Below, piece after piece: positions 39,805 to 52,706 of a stretch of DNA of 64,000 bases. The position numbers were made by a program, and so were the translations under genes. The notes under the pieces were generated by a model. That model was not told the origin of the DNA and did not search any database. It was given only the letters and a program-made list of their open reading frames with translations. Origin of the DNA: Phytoseiulus persimilis (lineage: Eukaryota > Arthropoda > Arachnida > Mesostigmata > Phytoseiidae). Numbering within the stretch: position 1 is the stretch's first letter; each line of letters opens with the position of its first letter. The stretch covers positions 48,422,001 to 48,486,000 of the forward strand of contig CM075101.1 of NCBI GenBank assembly GCA_037576195.1, given 5' to 3'.

Positions 39805-40775
39805 TAGAGCTCCCATGTGACCGGAAATGTCCGGCTTTTTCCGTCCGTTTGTCCGGTTTTCTTTAGCAACCGAGGAAATGTCCGGTTTTCAGGCTCACAG
39901 ATCGAGTGGTCAACCATGGCTCCGAATGAATTCCCGAAGAGTTCGATTTTCCCGGGCAACAGAGCGCGAAATGATTCCAGTAATTTAAGGAGATGACAAG
40001 GAGAGAGCTTTTCCAACAGCCGAAATATCGATCTTCGCTCTGTATCTGCGGGGCTACATAAATTGACTGTGTTAGCGGAGTTTCTGGAGATCGCGAGGTG
40101 TGCTTTGCGATCGAGGTGACGCCCACTGGCGGCCTCGTCGATATGGAACCCGAAGAGACAGTGATCACAGGCTGGGTCACATTTCTGAGCAACGCATTCA
40201 ACCCCCATGAAAATTTCGAGGAAATCAAATTGTTCGTCTCGAATATTCAAACAATCGTCGCTGAAATCCCTAGTCGATGACCCAGACCTGGCACTCCTGC
40301 TGGATTTGACTGCGCAATTTTCACAAGTTTCAAATCGGCATCCTGAGCTGGATTCACAGAACTCTCAAAGGTCCTTTCACAACACGGCTCAAGAAAATTT
40401 TGGAGAAAATTCCTGATTCCGATCAACGGCGGATGATGTGAGACTCCGAAGTGTTCAAGCACGCCAACCTCTCTAATGCAGAAGTGGAGAAATCTTTCTC
40501 AATGTACAGGAATTTTTTTTCGGACAGAAAACATCGTTTGTCACAATCGAACATAGAAAGCTCCCATCGACACAGTTAATGAGGACCTACTTTTCGTCGA
40601 ATAGGAAACCTGTGACGGTACCTAAGTTGATGGCTTGAAAATGCTCTCACCCAATGCTCGCACATGCTCGATTTATCTGGAGGAGTGCGAAATTTTCATG
40701 TCCGCCTCCTTTTCCGGTTCCAGGCAAGATGTCCGTTTTTCGCAGAAAAAAATGTCCGGTCATATGAGAGCTCTA
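39805..40775 (+). mobile_element. decayed hAT-type DNA transposon
   Basis: The ends are inverted copies: TAGAGCTCCCATGTGACCGG at left and, reversed, TAGAGCTCTCATATGACCGG at right (40756-40775). Both ends carry repeated TGTCCGGT-like words. Near the right end the plus strand (40450-40565) encodes a piece of the hAT C-terminal dimerisation region: ANLSNAEVEKSFSMYRN then SDRKHRLSQSNIE, the family's NAxVERxFSxY pattern. Stops and the short total length (971 bp) show a deleted, inactive copy. Flanking octamers TTCATGTG and TACTCGTG agree at only 5 of 8 positions, so a target duplication is not secure. Confidence 0.7.
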
Positions 40776-41850
40776 TACTCGTGACTTGTCTTGCCCATTG
40801 ACCGCAGCGTATTCGTCAAGAGATCCGCGTCAGGTGTTCGGAAGTCGATAGTCTCATGGCTACCGTGAAGCAAATTTCAGTCAAAACTCCTTCACACGTT
40901 CGTGCATTCCACGAGTCAAAGCCAGGCTGGACGTTGCCCCCCAGAAATCTAAAGCTCCGTTCATGGAATAATCCCTGAAACTAGGACATTTGTTCAATCA
41001 AACGCTGGAACGGATCACGCGGGAAAATTCAGGCTTCAGCGTCATTCGTCAGATTAAACAGGCGCTCCAAAGGAACGATATGAGCGCCGAGCTCTCGGAT
41101 TTCCACCAGCCGATCTAGCTTCGTTCGAGTACGGCCCTCTCTATACTGTAGACGTAGAAGGGTCGCTTTGCCGCCATAGGTCTCTGCTCTTAGGCCGCAC
41201 ATCTCGGCTGACTCCGGGAAATGCGGAGTTCCACATAGTTCCGACTAGCAACGAAGAACTGCGGGCATTGCGACGCTCAAGTTTGGTCCTCCAAGATCAT
41301 CGTATGATAATTTATTTTTTTATGGGACCTCGCCCTCGACAAGATTTCCGCCACCTGTTCCCGCGATTTTGGGTGCCTATTTCATTATTTTTCAGTGCTT
41401 TCCTCAAAGATCTTCAATGCTTTTCGCCTATCTTTTTCCGAGTTTCTGATTGCCTGAAACCCCTCTCCCCAGCGATTATTCTGAAAACCATATAGTCGAG
41501 GAGAGGGTTACGATGTCACGTTCCCCCCGCCCCAAATTCTAGTTTTTGATGAGTTTCCGCTTTTGTACTATGAATTTGGAGACATCGGACTCTCAGACGG
41601 CATAGCCGAACCGATTTGAGTATGCTCCAAACTTCAGAACTGATTCCTATCCCGGTTAATTTTTTGAATATCTTCATCCAGAATCACTTCGACATTCTTT
41701 ATCTCCGAGCTTGGAGTTTTCGAGATACCTGAAGAACATCCAGCTGCGGAAACGTATTTTCACACTCGTCCTTGTCCGTCCTCGGACTCGGTATATACAT
41801 CGTTCAAGGGAAAAACAGAGAAACTACAATAACAGCATCAGGAGAATCGA
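40776..41850. other. intergenic stretch up to the composition change
   Basis: No recognised gene or repeat. Base composition is like the rest of the left part until about 41850, where GC-rich DNA begins. Confidence 0.45.
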
Positions 41851-44050
41851 AATGGATGTCGCAAACACGCGGCCGGGAGCGCGGCGGGGTGGAGAGGACG
41901 GTCGACGAGGCCCTCTTACGGTCGAAGGTCGCTAACACGCTGACTAACTTAATTCAGAGAACGAACCCATGACTGACGAACCGGCCGGTCGGCCGTCCGC
42001 CCGCCCGCTCGCCTGTTCCATGCGCGGCCCGAGGACCGACCCACCGAGCGGCCGGCCTGATCCGGAGGGGAAGCGCGGGAGGGGGCGGGCGAGCGAACGC
42101 ACAACGAACGAAATGGCTTAATTAAATTTGTCGTCGCGGTTCCTCTCGCCTCGGGTGCCGCCCCTGCTTTCCGCGCTGTGTCCTTCGGCTCTCCTAGCGT
42201 TCTCCCTCTTTTCTCGTTCATCTGGTCTGTCTTATTTTTTCAAAGTTAAAACTAAGCACCCCACCCGATGTGCAGACAAAGTCTGTCTTCACAACACGGC
42301 TCGCCGAGGAGCTGCTGTACTTTGTTCGAAGTCCCGAACTCCCGCGCGCCCGCCTCCTTCCTCGCCGACCACCACTGCCTTCGTTTGAGCCGCGGGACCG
42401 ACGGCCGTTCATCTGCTGGGTCTGCCTCCTTCCGTAGAGCTGTCCACTTGGCGACAATCGTCTTGCTCGACCGACCCTCGGTGATCTCTCGGAAGGGCCG
42501 GCGGATCGGCCAATGCGGTAGCCGCCCCGTTCGGTTTTTCCCTCTTCCCCGCCCCTCCGACCCAAAGTCTTTTTCCGCGTCTTGTTTTCCCTGCAACGGC
42601 CCGCTCGACTCCTCTGTGCCGTTGTTTCCCCCTCTGCCCGTCCCCCGTTCTCGTTCCCCTTCAACCGCCGCTGCGCCCCCCTCCGTCCCTGCCTCGCCCC
42701 CTGGTGGTCGCCCAACGCCGCTGCCCCTCCCCCATAGCGCCCTTTTCGCGCCGCGTCTCGTTCTCCGCCGAGAGCCGTCGTCTAGCTAAAGAGCGCTGGG
42801 CGACAGCGGTCACTATTTGGTGTGTGTGTGCGTGTGTGTCTGGGAGCGTGCGTGCCTGCCAGCAGGCCGCCCTGCGTGTGTCTGTGTGGAGCAAGAGACT
42901 CGGCGAGGGGGCGACAGGGATCAGGCCGACCCAGCGACGGTTGAGGCACGAGCGTAGGAGAAGGGCAGGGGCGCGGAAGAGAAGATTTCTCGGCGCTCGG
43001 CGTTGAACGAGAGAGTGCGAGAAGAAGGCTGGCGACGGGCGTGTGGCCGCTTCAGGCCACTAGTAAGGCGTCCGTCGGCGACGAGTCGAGTGAGTAGTGG
43101 GTGAACAAGAGAGAGGGAGTGAGGGGACTGTGCGGAGGAAGAGATCGGAGGAGGGTGGTTGGTGGTGGTGCTGCTGCTGCTGCCGCGGGTGGTAGGAGCG
43201 GTGATGGTGGGTGGGCAGGCAGGCAAGCGAACGGCCTGGCGGGCAAGCGGGCGAGCCGGCTGCTAGCTCGAGCAGAGCGACAGGCGGACTCAGGCACGGA
43301 GGAAGGAAGGACGGCTGGCTGCCTAGCTGACTGGCGAAGGCTGGTCGGCTACGAGGCAAGTAAGCGCGCAAGCCGGCAGGCAGTCAGTTGTCTGCCAGCC
43401 GTTGTGAGGAGAGCATCGTCTCTTTTGCTCCGGAACCGATAGCTGCGTGCTTCTCCTCCACGAGATGCTCGACCACCGCGACCGTTCGAACCCGCCGTTC
43501 TATTGACAACCAGGACGCAAGCGTGAAGATCGGAAGAAGCGACGATTTCTTGATCGGACCATACGTTTCTGAGGTCTGGCAGAGCTAACGACAGCTTTCG
43601 GTTCGCCAGCGCTGATAAAAACTGTTTTACCGTGACCGATTAGTTAGCCTCACAATACGACAGAAGCGATTGTGGACTCCGACTCTGAAGGAGGCACATC
43701 GAATTCCCGTCACGGCCCAGAGGTGGTGCACAGCGAAGGTAAGTCAAGAACCACCTTACCATCTCTCACCAGCATTACCAATTATTGGTAAGCAGGTTGC
43801 GCGCGGCCTCGCGCGTTCCCAGATCCCCCGTCGCCGGCGATAGTCTGGGGCCGCGAATTCGCGTTTCGGTGTCATAAAAATATGAGTGGCGCCACGATTC
43901 CATATTCTGGAGATCCGTGAGCTCGTCAGTAACCGAAATGTTCGATTCCTTCCCGGCCGCTCATTGTCCTGTGCGGCTTGCGAAGGAAGCGTTCGCTCGC
44001 CCTGGTCAGTGCGAACCAATTCTCTGTCTGTTCGTTTAGTTTGGTGAGAC

Positions 44051-44084
44051 GACGATGATGATGATGGTGGTGGTGGTGGTGATG
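44051..44084. repeat. GAT/GGT trinucleotide microsatellite
   Basis: Run of GATGATGATGAT followed by GGTGGTGGTGGTGGT, with one interruption at each end. Confidence 0.85.
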
Positions 44085-45396
44085 CCTCTGGTGCTGCCAA
44101 TAGTAGTGACTTTGCCACAGCCGCCGCCGCCACCGTAGAGTCTGTTCGCGGCGAGTCGTCTGTCGCCTCAGTTATCTCGTGCTGTTTACTCTGTTTGGTG
44201 TCAAATCCTATCTCTCATTTCGCCACCGGTCGTCGTTTCTGTCGCCAGTCGGCTGGCGGTCTCACTGGCTGGCTGGCCGCGCAGTCAATTAGTCTGCCGG
44301 GAGAATGAGGCGACAGAGCTACGGACCGATATTCAGAGAGTGCTCTTCTTGACACCGCACAAGATCTCCGGAAAAGAGTGTGGATCCGTTGGCGTCTATC
44401 GTGTAAGTTCATCTGTCAGCCGATTTGTTCGCTTTGAGTGAAAATTCATAGTATGCGCGACCGAGCGAGCGGGTGAAATGCTCAGCGCTCGGTGCTATCA
44501 TAGTGGCGGCTAATGACGACAATGCAGTCGACGCACAGTTGACTCTCTAATGACGGTTGGCGGGCGCCCACCGTTTGTTGGCAACAGTCGCGAGAGCGAT
44601 GCTTGTTTGAGTCGGGGACTCTACCGAGCTGTTCTGTCGAACCCTGTGGACCGGGAGGGACCTGCAGACGGTCGCACAGACCGACCGACAACAGTTCTAA
44701 GGAACACGCCCGTGGCCTGTTGACTCCATGAATTGAGACTCTATATCAGTAGAGTGTTTACTTTTCCTCTCCCCACGGCCGCTATGATCCGGAGTCTACT
44801 CAATTACCCAGTTAATTATCGAGTCAATCAACCCATCTGGTGGATCTGCTAGCATCCGTTCATGAGACGGAGCCGGGAAACATTCACGTGACAGTCGCGA
44901 GGGTGGCGCCATACATCGCTGAGGATTCCCAATGAGGGAACCCACGGACATACCGTTCCGTCAAGTTGACGTCCCGGTCGCGCAACCCTCAATCCGAAAG
45001 GAGAAGTCAATCGTCGACACTGCAGTTGTTATTGCTCACTTCATCTGTCGAGGAGAGATGTTCATGTGAAGATGAAGTTTCGCAGGTTCGTGGGTGGGCG
45101 AACGCTTCAGCGAACACTTTGGCCCGAGGGTTAACAAGGTTTCCGTTTGTTTAATTCCTTCCTGGGCGGGGACGTCCGACGACGGGACACAAGAAAATAG
45201 CACCGGGCAATCTACCGAAACCGGGGTGAATACGCGGCCCCAAAAGGTTCTGCGTACCACGGGAATTAAACTCCTCTCTCCCTCGCCCCAGCCCATGCAA
45301 CTCTAAATAATTCTCTCCCCCTCGAAGAGGTAAAGTGAAAACGGTGGTTCTACCACCTGGATGTCATGCGTTGCGCACGGTGATCATCCGCATCGA

Positions 45397-45404
45397 TGAC
45401 GTCA
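45397..45404. promoter_or_regulatory. palindromic CRE-like site
   Basis: Perfect TGACGTCA, the consensus for CREB/ATF-type bZIP factors. Isolated; function is not inferable. Confidence 0.3.
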
Positions 45405-48400
45405 TGCCAATAAAGGCGAAAGTGGTAGAAAAACACCATCGTCTAGGATAACTAGCATCAACGAGTCAAGCTGCGTACACCGAGCAGCTAAGCAGCCAGC
45501 CACCACGGCAGGCCACCATCACCATTCCGCAACCTGAGGCCTATCGGTAGTCGCAACGTCTGTCCGACAGCAAAGCGGCAACGGCGAGCTGGCGGCAATA
45601 GCGGCCCGCCCGACTGCCCCACCGTTTCCCGTCGTTCGCGCCCCCCTCCCCTCCGCTCGTTCGCTCACCCTCATCCTGTTCGGTCAGCCGGCCCTCGGCT
45701 CACAGCGCTCGGTCGGTCTGTCTCTCGGTCAGACTGTCGGGCCGTTGGTCGTTCCCGTTCGCGCCCGCGGGTGGCAGACTGGCGTCGCCTCTTCTGTTCC
45801 TGCCGCTCTCTCCAGTTCGCTCATCCGCGCGCTGGGTTTTCTCTGTGGGGGACTGCTTGGTCGCTCGGTCGGTCCGCTGGTTGGATGGCAAACTGGCTGC
45901 GGCTGCTGCTGCTTGTGATGGTGGTCCCGCGATGCTCTCCCGTCCGTCCGCCGCCTGCCCGCCACCCCTTGCTCCGCTGCCCCCCGAGGACGTGCTCACT
46001 CTACCGCTCGCCGCGACTCTTCTCCCGGAGAGCGCCGAAGGGAGGAAGAAAGCGCGCCAAACGAACGAGCGGACGAGTAACATGGAGAGCACCGGCGAGG
46101 CAAACGGAGTGGCTGGCTGGCTAGCGAACGTTCGGCGAGCTCAGCTGGCTGAGCCGGCCGCTGCTGCCTCCTGCGGTGGGCGCGGTGGGCAACGATGGCT
46201 AGAGCGGGGGAGGGGACCGGAGAAGCAGCAGCAGCCTCGGTCGTGGCAATGGTGGTGATGGTGGGGGGCTGCGAGGGGGGAGAGAAGCAGCAGCAGGCGG
46301 GCCAGCGAGCAAGCAGACTGGCTAGATGGCCGACTGGATGGGTGGCTGGCGGGCGAACAGGCAGGCGGGCAACGGAGGCGGCTGACTGGCACGGGAGAAG
46401 CACAGACAAGCAGCGGAGAGAAAAGACCTGACAGCCAGCGGGTGTGCGGCGGCGGACGGGCGAGCAAGCCAGCCAGCGTTGCCTCAAGGGAGCAAAGGGA
46501 GTAGACGCTTCGCCTTTCCCCCTTTCACCGTTCTGTACCCGCCTACCCCCGCTCTGCGCCGCTCGCTCGAAGGCTTGCCCTGCTCTCGGGCAGCGGGCGC
46601 CCTCCTCGCCCCGCCCCCTTCCCGCTGTGCCGTCGAGGAGCCAGTTGCCTCAAACGCGGAGAGACGAAACGAGACGATCAGCAGCCGCAGCTCTGCCTTA
46701 GCGAAGGCGACGGGGGCAGACTAAGCGCAAGCAGAAGAAGCACGAGCGAACAACCGGCCGAGCGGAGACGGAGCAGGGACGAGTTACTTGGTCGTCGCTG
46801 GCTCGCTTGTCGGAGTTCTCGATTGCGATTGCAACGCCAGAAGCATGTCCTGCTTCGTTAGTTTGTTTGGTCGTTGTCGTCGTGTCCCCGGTCATTCATT
46901 CGGCCAGTTGTTGGTTTGTTGTCGGATGGATGGACATCGAACCAGACTCGCGCAAAAAACGCAGCTTGTTTTCCTTCGACGAAGAGCTTCCGGCACCGAC
47001 GACGAACCGATAAAACCATGATCGTTGTTTTGTGATTTGGATGGAATGAAGTGAGAAGAGCCGCCGATCCGCCCTCCTCTTTAGCAGGGGGGCTGCGAAC
47101 GAGCTTTCGAGCGGCCTTGATGATGACACGTGTTATTGTCCCGATGTTCGCGCTGATGCCGACATTAATATTGTTTTGCTCGTTTTTTTTTTCTCCTTGT
47201 GACAGAGCCCTCCACGACTGGCTCAGCTGATTCTGGGTAGAGGTCCCACTGCTCCGGCCGGTGCTGCTTCTTCTTTCGCTCTTGCCGCTAACTCTTGGTG
47301 AGCACGCTAGCGGCAGCCCACCTCAACCAACATCACCGGTAGCGCGGGAGCAAAAGCAACGGGGGCAGAAAAGGGGTGGGAACAGCACGATTGAACTACC
47401 ACCACCACAGCCGCTACTTCCGACACTACACCTACCTTTTAGCATTGCACCGAGTAGCGGGCGGGCAAGTGAACAAGCGGCTCTGCGAGCAACAGACAAA
47501 CTCAACCAGTTAGTGCCGTCCGCCTGCTTGCTCGCTTGGCTGCAGCGCGGCCTGCTTGGTTGCCTGTTCGCCACGAGGCTCCGTTCCTTTCGCATCCGGC
47601 TGTTCCCGCGCTAAGCGAGCTTCCCTCCGCGGGTTCCCGCAGACTCAAGTTCGCCTGCGCGTAGCGTGTTGGTCAACTTTTTCAAAATGACTGTGATCAA
47701 GGCCAGTACTCGGTCGCCGTACTCATGCCGGAACATTTCGCGGGAGATCGGCGAGCCGACTCTCAGAAGCCGCGTTTTTCGGAGGCGACCGTCGCTTGAG
47801 GAAAAGTTCTCCTCGGATCTTCGGGAGGAAAGGCGGTGATCATTCGAGAACCTCGCTGCTCAAGCCACCCGATAGATTCACCGACTTCGGGAAGTGGACT
47901 TGTCGCGCCACTCCCCGCCCCCCCACCTGATTGCCGGGCGGCGAACACCATTTCTCCTTTGGCGCCTTTTGTCGCTCAAGTCAGGACAACGTCGTCGAAT
48001 CCTTCGCCGTCTGTAGCGTGCTTGTCGGTGTCAAAGTGCTACTTGCAGTGGCTAGTGCACCAGTGGCTGCATCACGCGAACTGACCGGCCGGCTGCTTTT
48101 GGCCACCTCTTCCCGGGGAGTAATAGAGGAACCCATAGAAGAGGATGAGGAAGCGAACGGGGCCGGGTCTGGGGAGCGGTTGGCTGGACAAGCAAACCAG
48201 CGGGCGTAAAGCCTTTTGGCAGGAAAGAAGAGCGTTAGCCATCGTGCCAGTCCGTTGCGAACCGAAGAGTGTATGGCACAGAGAGCGGGTAGTAAAGGGG
48301 ACTAGCCGCGCGCCGAGTAAAGAGCAAAAGAAGCGGAGGGGGCGAAGCAACGAACGAGCGAGTGAGTGAGTGAGGTGAGGCCGCTGATAAGGTCACCGAC

Positions 48401-48457
48401 CAACGGAAGTCGGGCTCTTGCCGAGTTCGCCCGCCCGACCGCTCGGTCGCCGCGCCC

Positions 48458-48600
48458 GTTGTTGTTGTTGTTCTACTCGTCGTCGTCGTCGTCGGTGCTT
48501 CGTGTGCCGGTGGTGACGGCGGCTCATGTGTAGTGGTGGTCGCAGCAGCGACGGCGGCAGTGGTGGTGGCGGCGGCGGCGGCGGTGGTGGTGGTGGGTAG
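48458..48600. repeat. cluster of trinucleotide microsatellites
   Basis: GTT run (48458-48472), CGT run (about 48478-48494), then a longer GGC/GGT-rich run at about 48531-48600. All are in trinucleotide phase, so they appear as polyamino-acid ORFs in several frames. Confidence 0.8.
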
Positions 48601-48830
48601 TGGTGATTGTGAAAGCCGCCGCGGCTGCTGCTGCTGCTGCAACGTCGGAAGCGGTGACGGCGGGAGAAGCAGCAGGCGAGCGAGGGAGCGGCCAGGCCAT
48701 GAAGCAACGAGAGACGACCATGGGGGGAGGGGTAAAACTGCCGTGGGTGCCTGCCTGCCTGGCTCTCTTCGCCGTGTGAGTGTGTGCGCGTACCGATGCG
48801 TGTGAGCGTGAGCTTGTGTGTGCGTCTGCG

Positions 48831-48866
48831 TGTGTGTGTGTGTGTGTGTGGGTGGGTGGGTGTGCT
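48831..48866. repeat. TG dinucleotide run followed by GGTG repeats
   Basis: Ten TG units at 48831-48850, then GGTGGGTGGGTGTG. Shorter TG/CG-interrupted runs flank it from 48779. Confidence 0.85.
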
Positions 48867-50704
48867 GGTAAGGAGGACGACGGCGGAGGCAGCCGCGGCG
48901 GCGGTGGCGACGACGGCGATGGGGACACCGCGCACTAGGGGAATTGTTGCCACGCTATCCAAGTGACGGTGGCAACAGGGAGCAGAGAAGAGGGAGTCGC
49001 CGCGACGGGGAGAAGCAAGGGAGAAACTGTCTCCGGGGCAGGGGATGAGAGGTTGCGGTGGGGATGTCGCCAAACGAGACGACGACAGCGAGACCAGCCT
49101 TGGCACGCTTGCGGTGCTCGTTGGTTCCCCGGCACGTTTGCACGGTTACTTGCTCACTCGGTTGCTCCCTGGCTGGTTGGCTTCGGCTAGTCGCGACGGC
49201 TCCGAGTCGGTAGTCAGTTGGCGAACGGCGAGAGCCATCCACCCACCCATCGTCCGACCGACCGCCTGCCCGCCCGCCCGACCGACATCGAACCAAACCC
49301 GCATGCTCGCCCACCCGCCATCTACCCGCGAGCCGAACAGGTAGTCAGCCAAGCGAGCGAAGCAGTCGAATTTGACTCTGGATCCTCGCTGTCAAACCCC
49401 CATGTATGTGTACGTTCGGCACGCGGTGTATACAAAATACTGGATCGAGGCGTAACCCAAAGGCCCTGGTGGAACCACTTCAAGGCTCAGTTCTCGAAGG
49501 GGAAACCTCTGATATGTGTGAGACCAACCGTGTTCGTTGGCGGCTTGGGTGAAGAACAGATTGAAAAGCCGGAGTGAGGACATAGGTCGTCCGAATACAA
49601 ACAGAACAGTCGACGGACGAGTCCGAAAAAACGAGGCTGTTGTTCGCGGTCACAAATTGAAGAGGGCGAGGGACGGTTCGGAAGCTGGGTTGGAGAGAAA
49701 CCAAGCTGGAAACGATCAAACCGGCTCAATCAGGCACCTGAGGAATAACGGATACGAGCGCCGAGCCATCGCCCCGCGCACCCACTGGAAACGAGGAAAG
49801 AACAAACTCCGTCGTCCGGCTCTTGTCTGCTCATCCCTTTGCCGTTCTTCCGATCGAGCCGGGTGTCTGTTCGTTGGCTCGTCTAGCTTCAACTAGAGCC
49901 GAGGGTCGCTTAAGCGAACGGTCGGTTCGTTGGCTGTAGGGCGGCTCGGCTCTCTGTCCGTCTGTCTGTGGAGAAGGAAAAAGCGACGAGCGGTGGCGAG
50001 CAGAGAAAATCGGCGAAGAGCCTCTGAAGGTTCCAAGCGCCCCGTACGTCCGCTCGTTCGGCTGTTCCCGGTCGGCGGATCGGGCGGACGGTGGGTCTGT
50101 TGGTAGGTCGGTCTGAAGCTCCCGTACAAGTGAGGCCAGTCAGCCATCTAAGCAGCCAACCGAGCGGTGGGCGAACAGCCGGTGGGAGCAGCGCAGTTTT
50201 TTTTTTGCGCGCTGGGCCTTCTCGTGTCGTTGCTTCGTCCCGTGTTTAGCCATTCTCCTTTCCTCCCGTCTCTCTTTGACCTGCCCTCCTCGCGACCCGG
50301 CTCGTGTCTCTCCGCGGGCCTCGACCGACCTTTTTATTCCTCTCCGTGCTCGCTGTTATTCCTCTACTGACGTCCTAAGCCACCGACCCGTCGGCCCGGT
50401 CAGCTCGTGCAGGGAGGGCGCCTCCTCGGGCCGGGTGGTCAGACGGTTGACCAGCTGCTCGCCGGCAGGATACTCGGCCGTCGACCAATGAATAAAGCTC
50501 CAGTGAGCTGGCTCTGCTCGTTCCGCCTTTCCCACTCTCTACCCAGCGGGCCCGTCGCACGGACAGCTAGGTAAGCAAGCTGGCAAACAGGCCGGGTATG
50601 CCAGGAGGCAAACTCCTCCCCCTGCCCCTTGTTCTTCAATTAGGGACTGCTACTGACGTTCCTCTGCAGCAAGGGCTCCTCCGACAGAACACGCCAGGGC
50701 AGTC

Positions 50705-50727
50705 CGCTCGCTCGCTCGCTCGCTCGC
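50705..50727. repeat. GCTC tetranucleotide run
   Basis: Five to six tandem GCTC units, the least degenerate example of the 4-bp periodicity seen throughout this region. Confidence 0.85.
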
Positions 50728-52672
50728 CCGCCAGCCTGCCGAATGGTTGTCAAGGCAAGCTGGCGGGTTGCCTGGCTGGCTGGCTGACCGGCTCGACCGA
50801 CCGAGCGGCCGCCACGAAGTAGCACAGCCACCTACGAAGCTCACCGGCGAGTCGTCGTCCTGCTTAGCGGCTGGCCTGATGGGATTAACTCTCATTATCG
50901 GCCGCCACAGCACTCAACACGAGGACGAGGCAGGCGGCCTGTCGGGCCGTGCTTCGGAGATCTCCTCGGCTCCCTCTCACAGACCTCGTCGCCGTCCTGT
51001 CCTCCTCGCCTCCCCCGCCCCTGTTCCGTCGTCGCCCCGGAAGGGCTGCGGGCCCGCGCCACCGTGGGCGGCACCGTCCCGTTCTTCCTCTTCTTGTCTC
51101 TGGGTTGGCGGGCGGCATCGAGAAAGCCACGGCGGCGCCGAGGAGCGAGGTTTTTCCGCCGAGTCGTTTCCCGTTGCTTCACTCGAGTTGAGGAAGGAGG
51201 ATATTCTCGTTTGCGCGGAGGGAGCTGGCTTGCTCAGCCGCTCGCTGCCCCTCCCGCCTCCGCGCTCGGCGGCTCGAAGAGAAGATCAACTGCGTTGTCG
51301 TCTCCCTTTTTCTCTTGTCCAGGCCTCGCACGTTTGCTCCCTCGTCTCGTGTGTGGCGCTCCTCCCGACATCTGGGCTAGTTGTGTGGCAAGCAGCCGTC
51401 CGTTTCTTGCGTTCGTCCTTTCGAGCGGCTCGACTGGCTGCCTCGGCAGCCGCGGTCCATCCCCCACTCTCTTCCCTCCGGCCCATCTGTTGGTCGGCCA
51501 CTCGTTTGCCCACCTCCCACGCAAGACGCGCACGTCTATCCACCCAGAGGCGAGTTTTGCGTCCGCCAGATGGATGGTGGCGGCAGAGGACATTCTTGTT
51601 ACCTGTAATCGATGTCGCGGAAGTTTCTCCTTCCCTGAACGTTTCGCATGTACGTTCATGCATTGGAGGCGCGCTCTGCGCGAACGATCGGGTGCGCGAA
51701 GAACTCCGAACCATTACCCCGGAGTTGCGGGAAAATAATCAAACTGTGACCGCGCAGAGGAGAAACAACTGTCGCTATCAATGGCGAGGAACCCCCGGAA
51801 ACCCTGAGACGCGCTCCGCGAGAAAATGAAATCACTCCTGAGATCCTGGACATCACGTCGGGGGCGGAGAGCGAGTGACTGTGGAGAATGGTTCACAGCG
51901 GAGGGAGACCCTGGCTCCAACATGGTAGCGATCCGACCGGAGAGTTTATCGGACTGCGGGTGGAGAGGCCAAGGGCGCGTCGCAGCGGTGAGCAGCTGGG
52001 GGCGACGGAAGAGTTTTTGCGGGTGGTCGCATCGAGTATCGCAAACAATAAGCGCCTGGTCAGGAAACGTGGGAGCTATCAACACGAAATAACGACGTCG
52101 ATGATCAGCGAATCATGTGGGGTTGAGGCCGCTGCCTCGCCTCCGTGGGGGGAGAAAGGGATAGTGTCTAGGGTTCTACCCCCTGAAATCAGACGAATCA
52201 AGGCGAAAATCACGGGGGATGGGGGTTGGGGTAACGATCAACTGGTTAGAGGGACGGGCGCTCAAGTGAATCTGTTCTCAAAGCTGAGCATGGAGAACGT
52301 GCACGTTCCCGGAGGTCACATGCATCGACCGATACGCCGTCCGACGGAATGGATCCAAAAGCTGACCTCTATCCCTCAAACCGCGAGCACAGCAGCGGAA
52401 GACCACTTCTGGAACGGAGCAACCCACCGCAAACAACCCAGAGGATCTGCACTCTATTTCTCATCGGAGGTCAACTTTGAGAGTGGCCTCTGGAGAACGG
52501 AGAGATCTGAAACAATATTCCCTTATTCCGCACATTCAATCTGTTCCATTCCGTATCGGCGGGAATGCATGCAGCAGGTCGTCGTCGTTTCTGTCGTCAC
52601 GGAGGTCGTCGTTGTCACAGCCAAGATGGCGGAAGCGGTCTTTTGTGAGAAAACAGCGCTAACCAGTTTGCT

Positions 52673-52696
<24 letters not shown>
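52673..52696. repeat. uninterrupted run of 24 G
   Basis: Homopolymer of 24 G on the plus strand. Length is subject to sequencing and assembly error. Confidence 0.85.

Positions 52697-52706
<10 letters not shown>

Noticed and set aside
39797-40783. 8-bp target-site duplication of the hAT element
   Set aside because: Flanking octamers agree at only 5 of 8 positions; not secure.
46807-47013. ORF ending in an acidic/basic protein-like tail
   Set aside because: Short, isolated in the GC-rich tract, with no splice partner or motif.
48393-49106. 237-codon minus ORF with poly-Pro/Ala/His
   Set aside because: Entirely produced by trinucleotide and TG microsatellites.
50747-51829. 360-codon plus-strand ORF
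   Set aside because: Arg/Ser/Pro/Ala-biased, with other frames (for example 51064-51738 on plus and 51234-51659 on minus) equally open. This is expected of GC-rich simple sequence. No motif.
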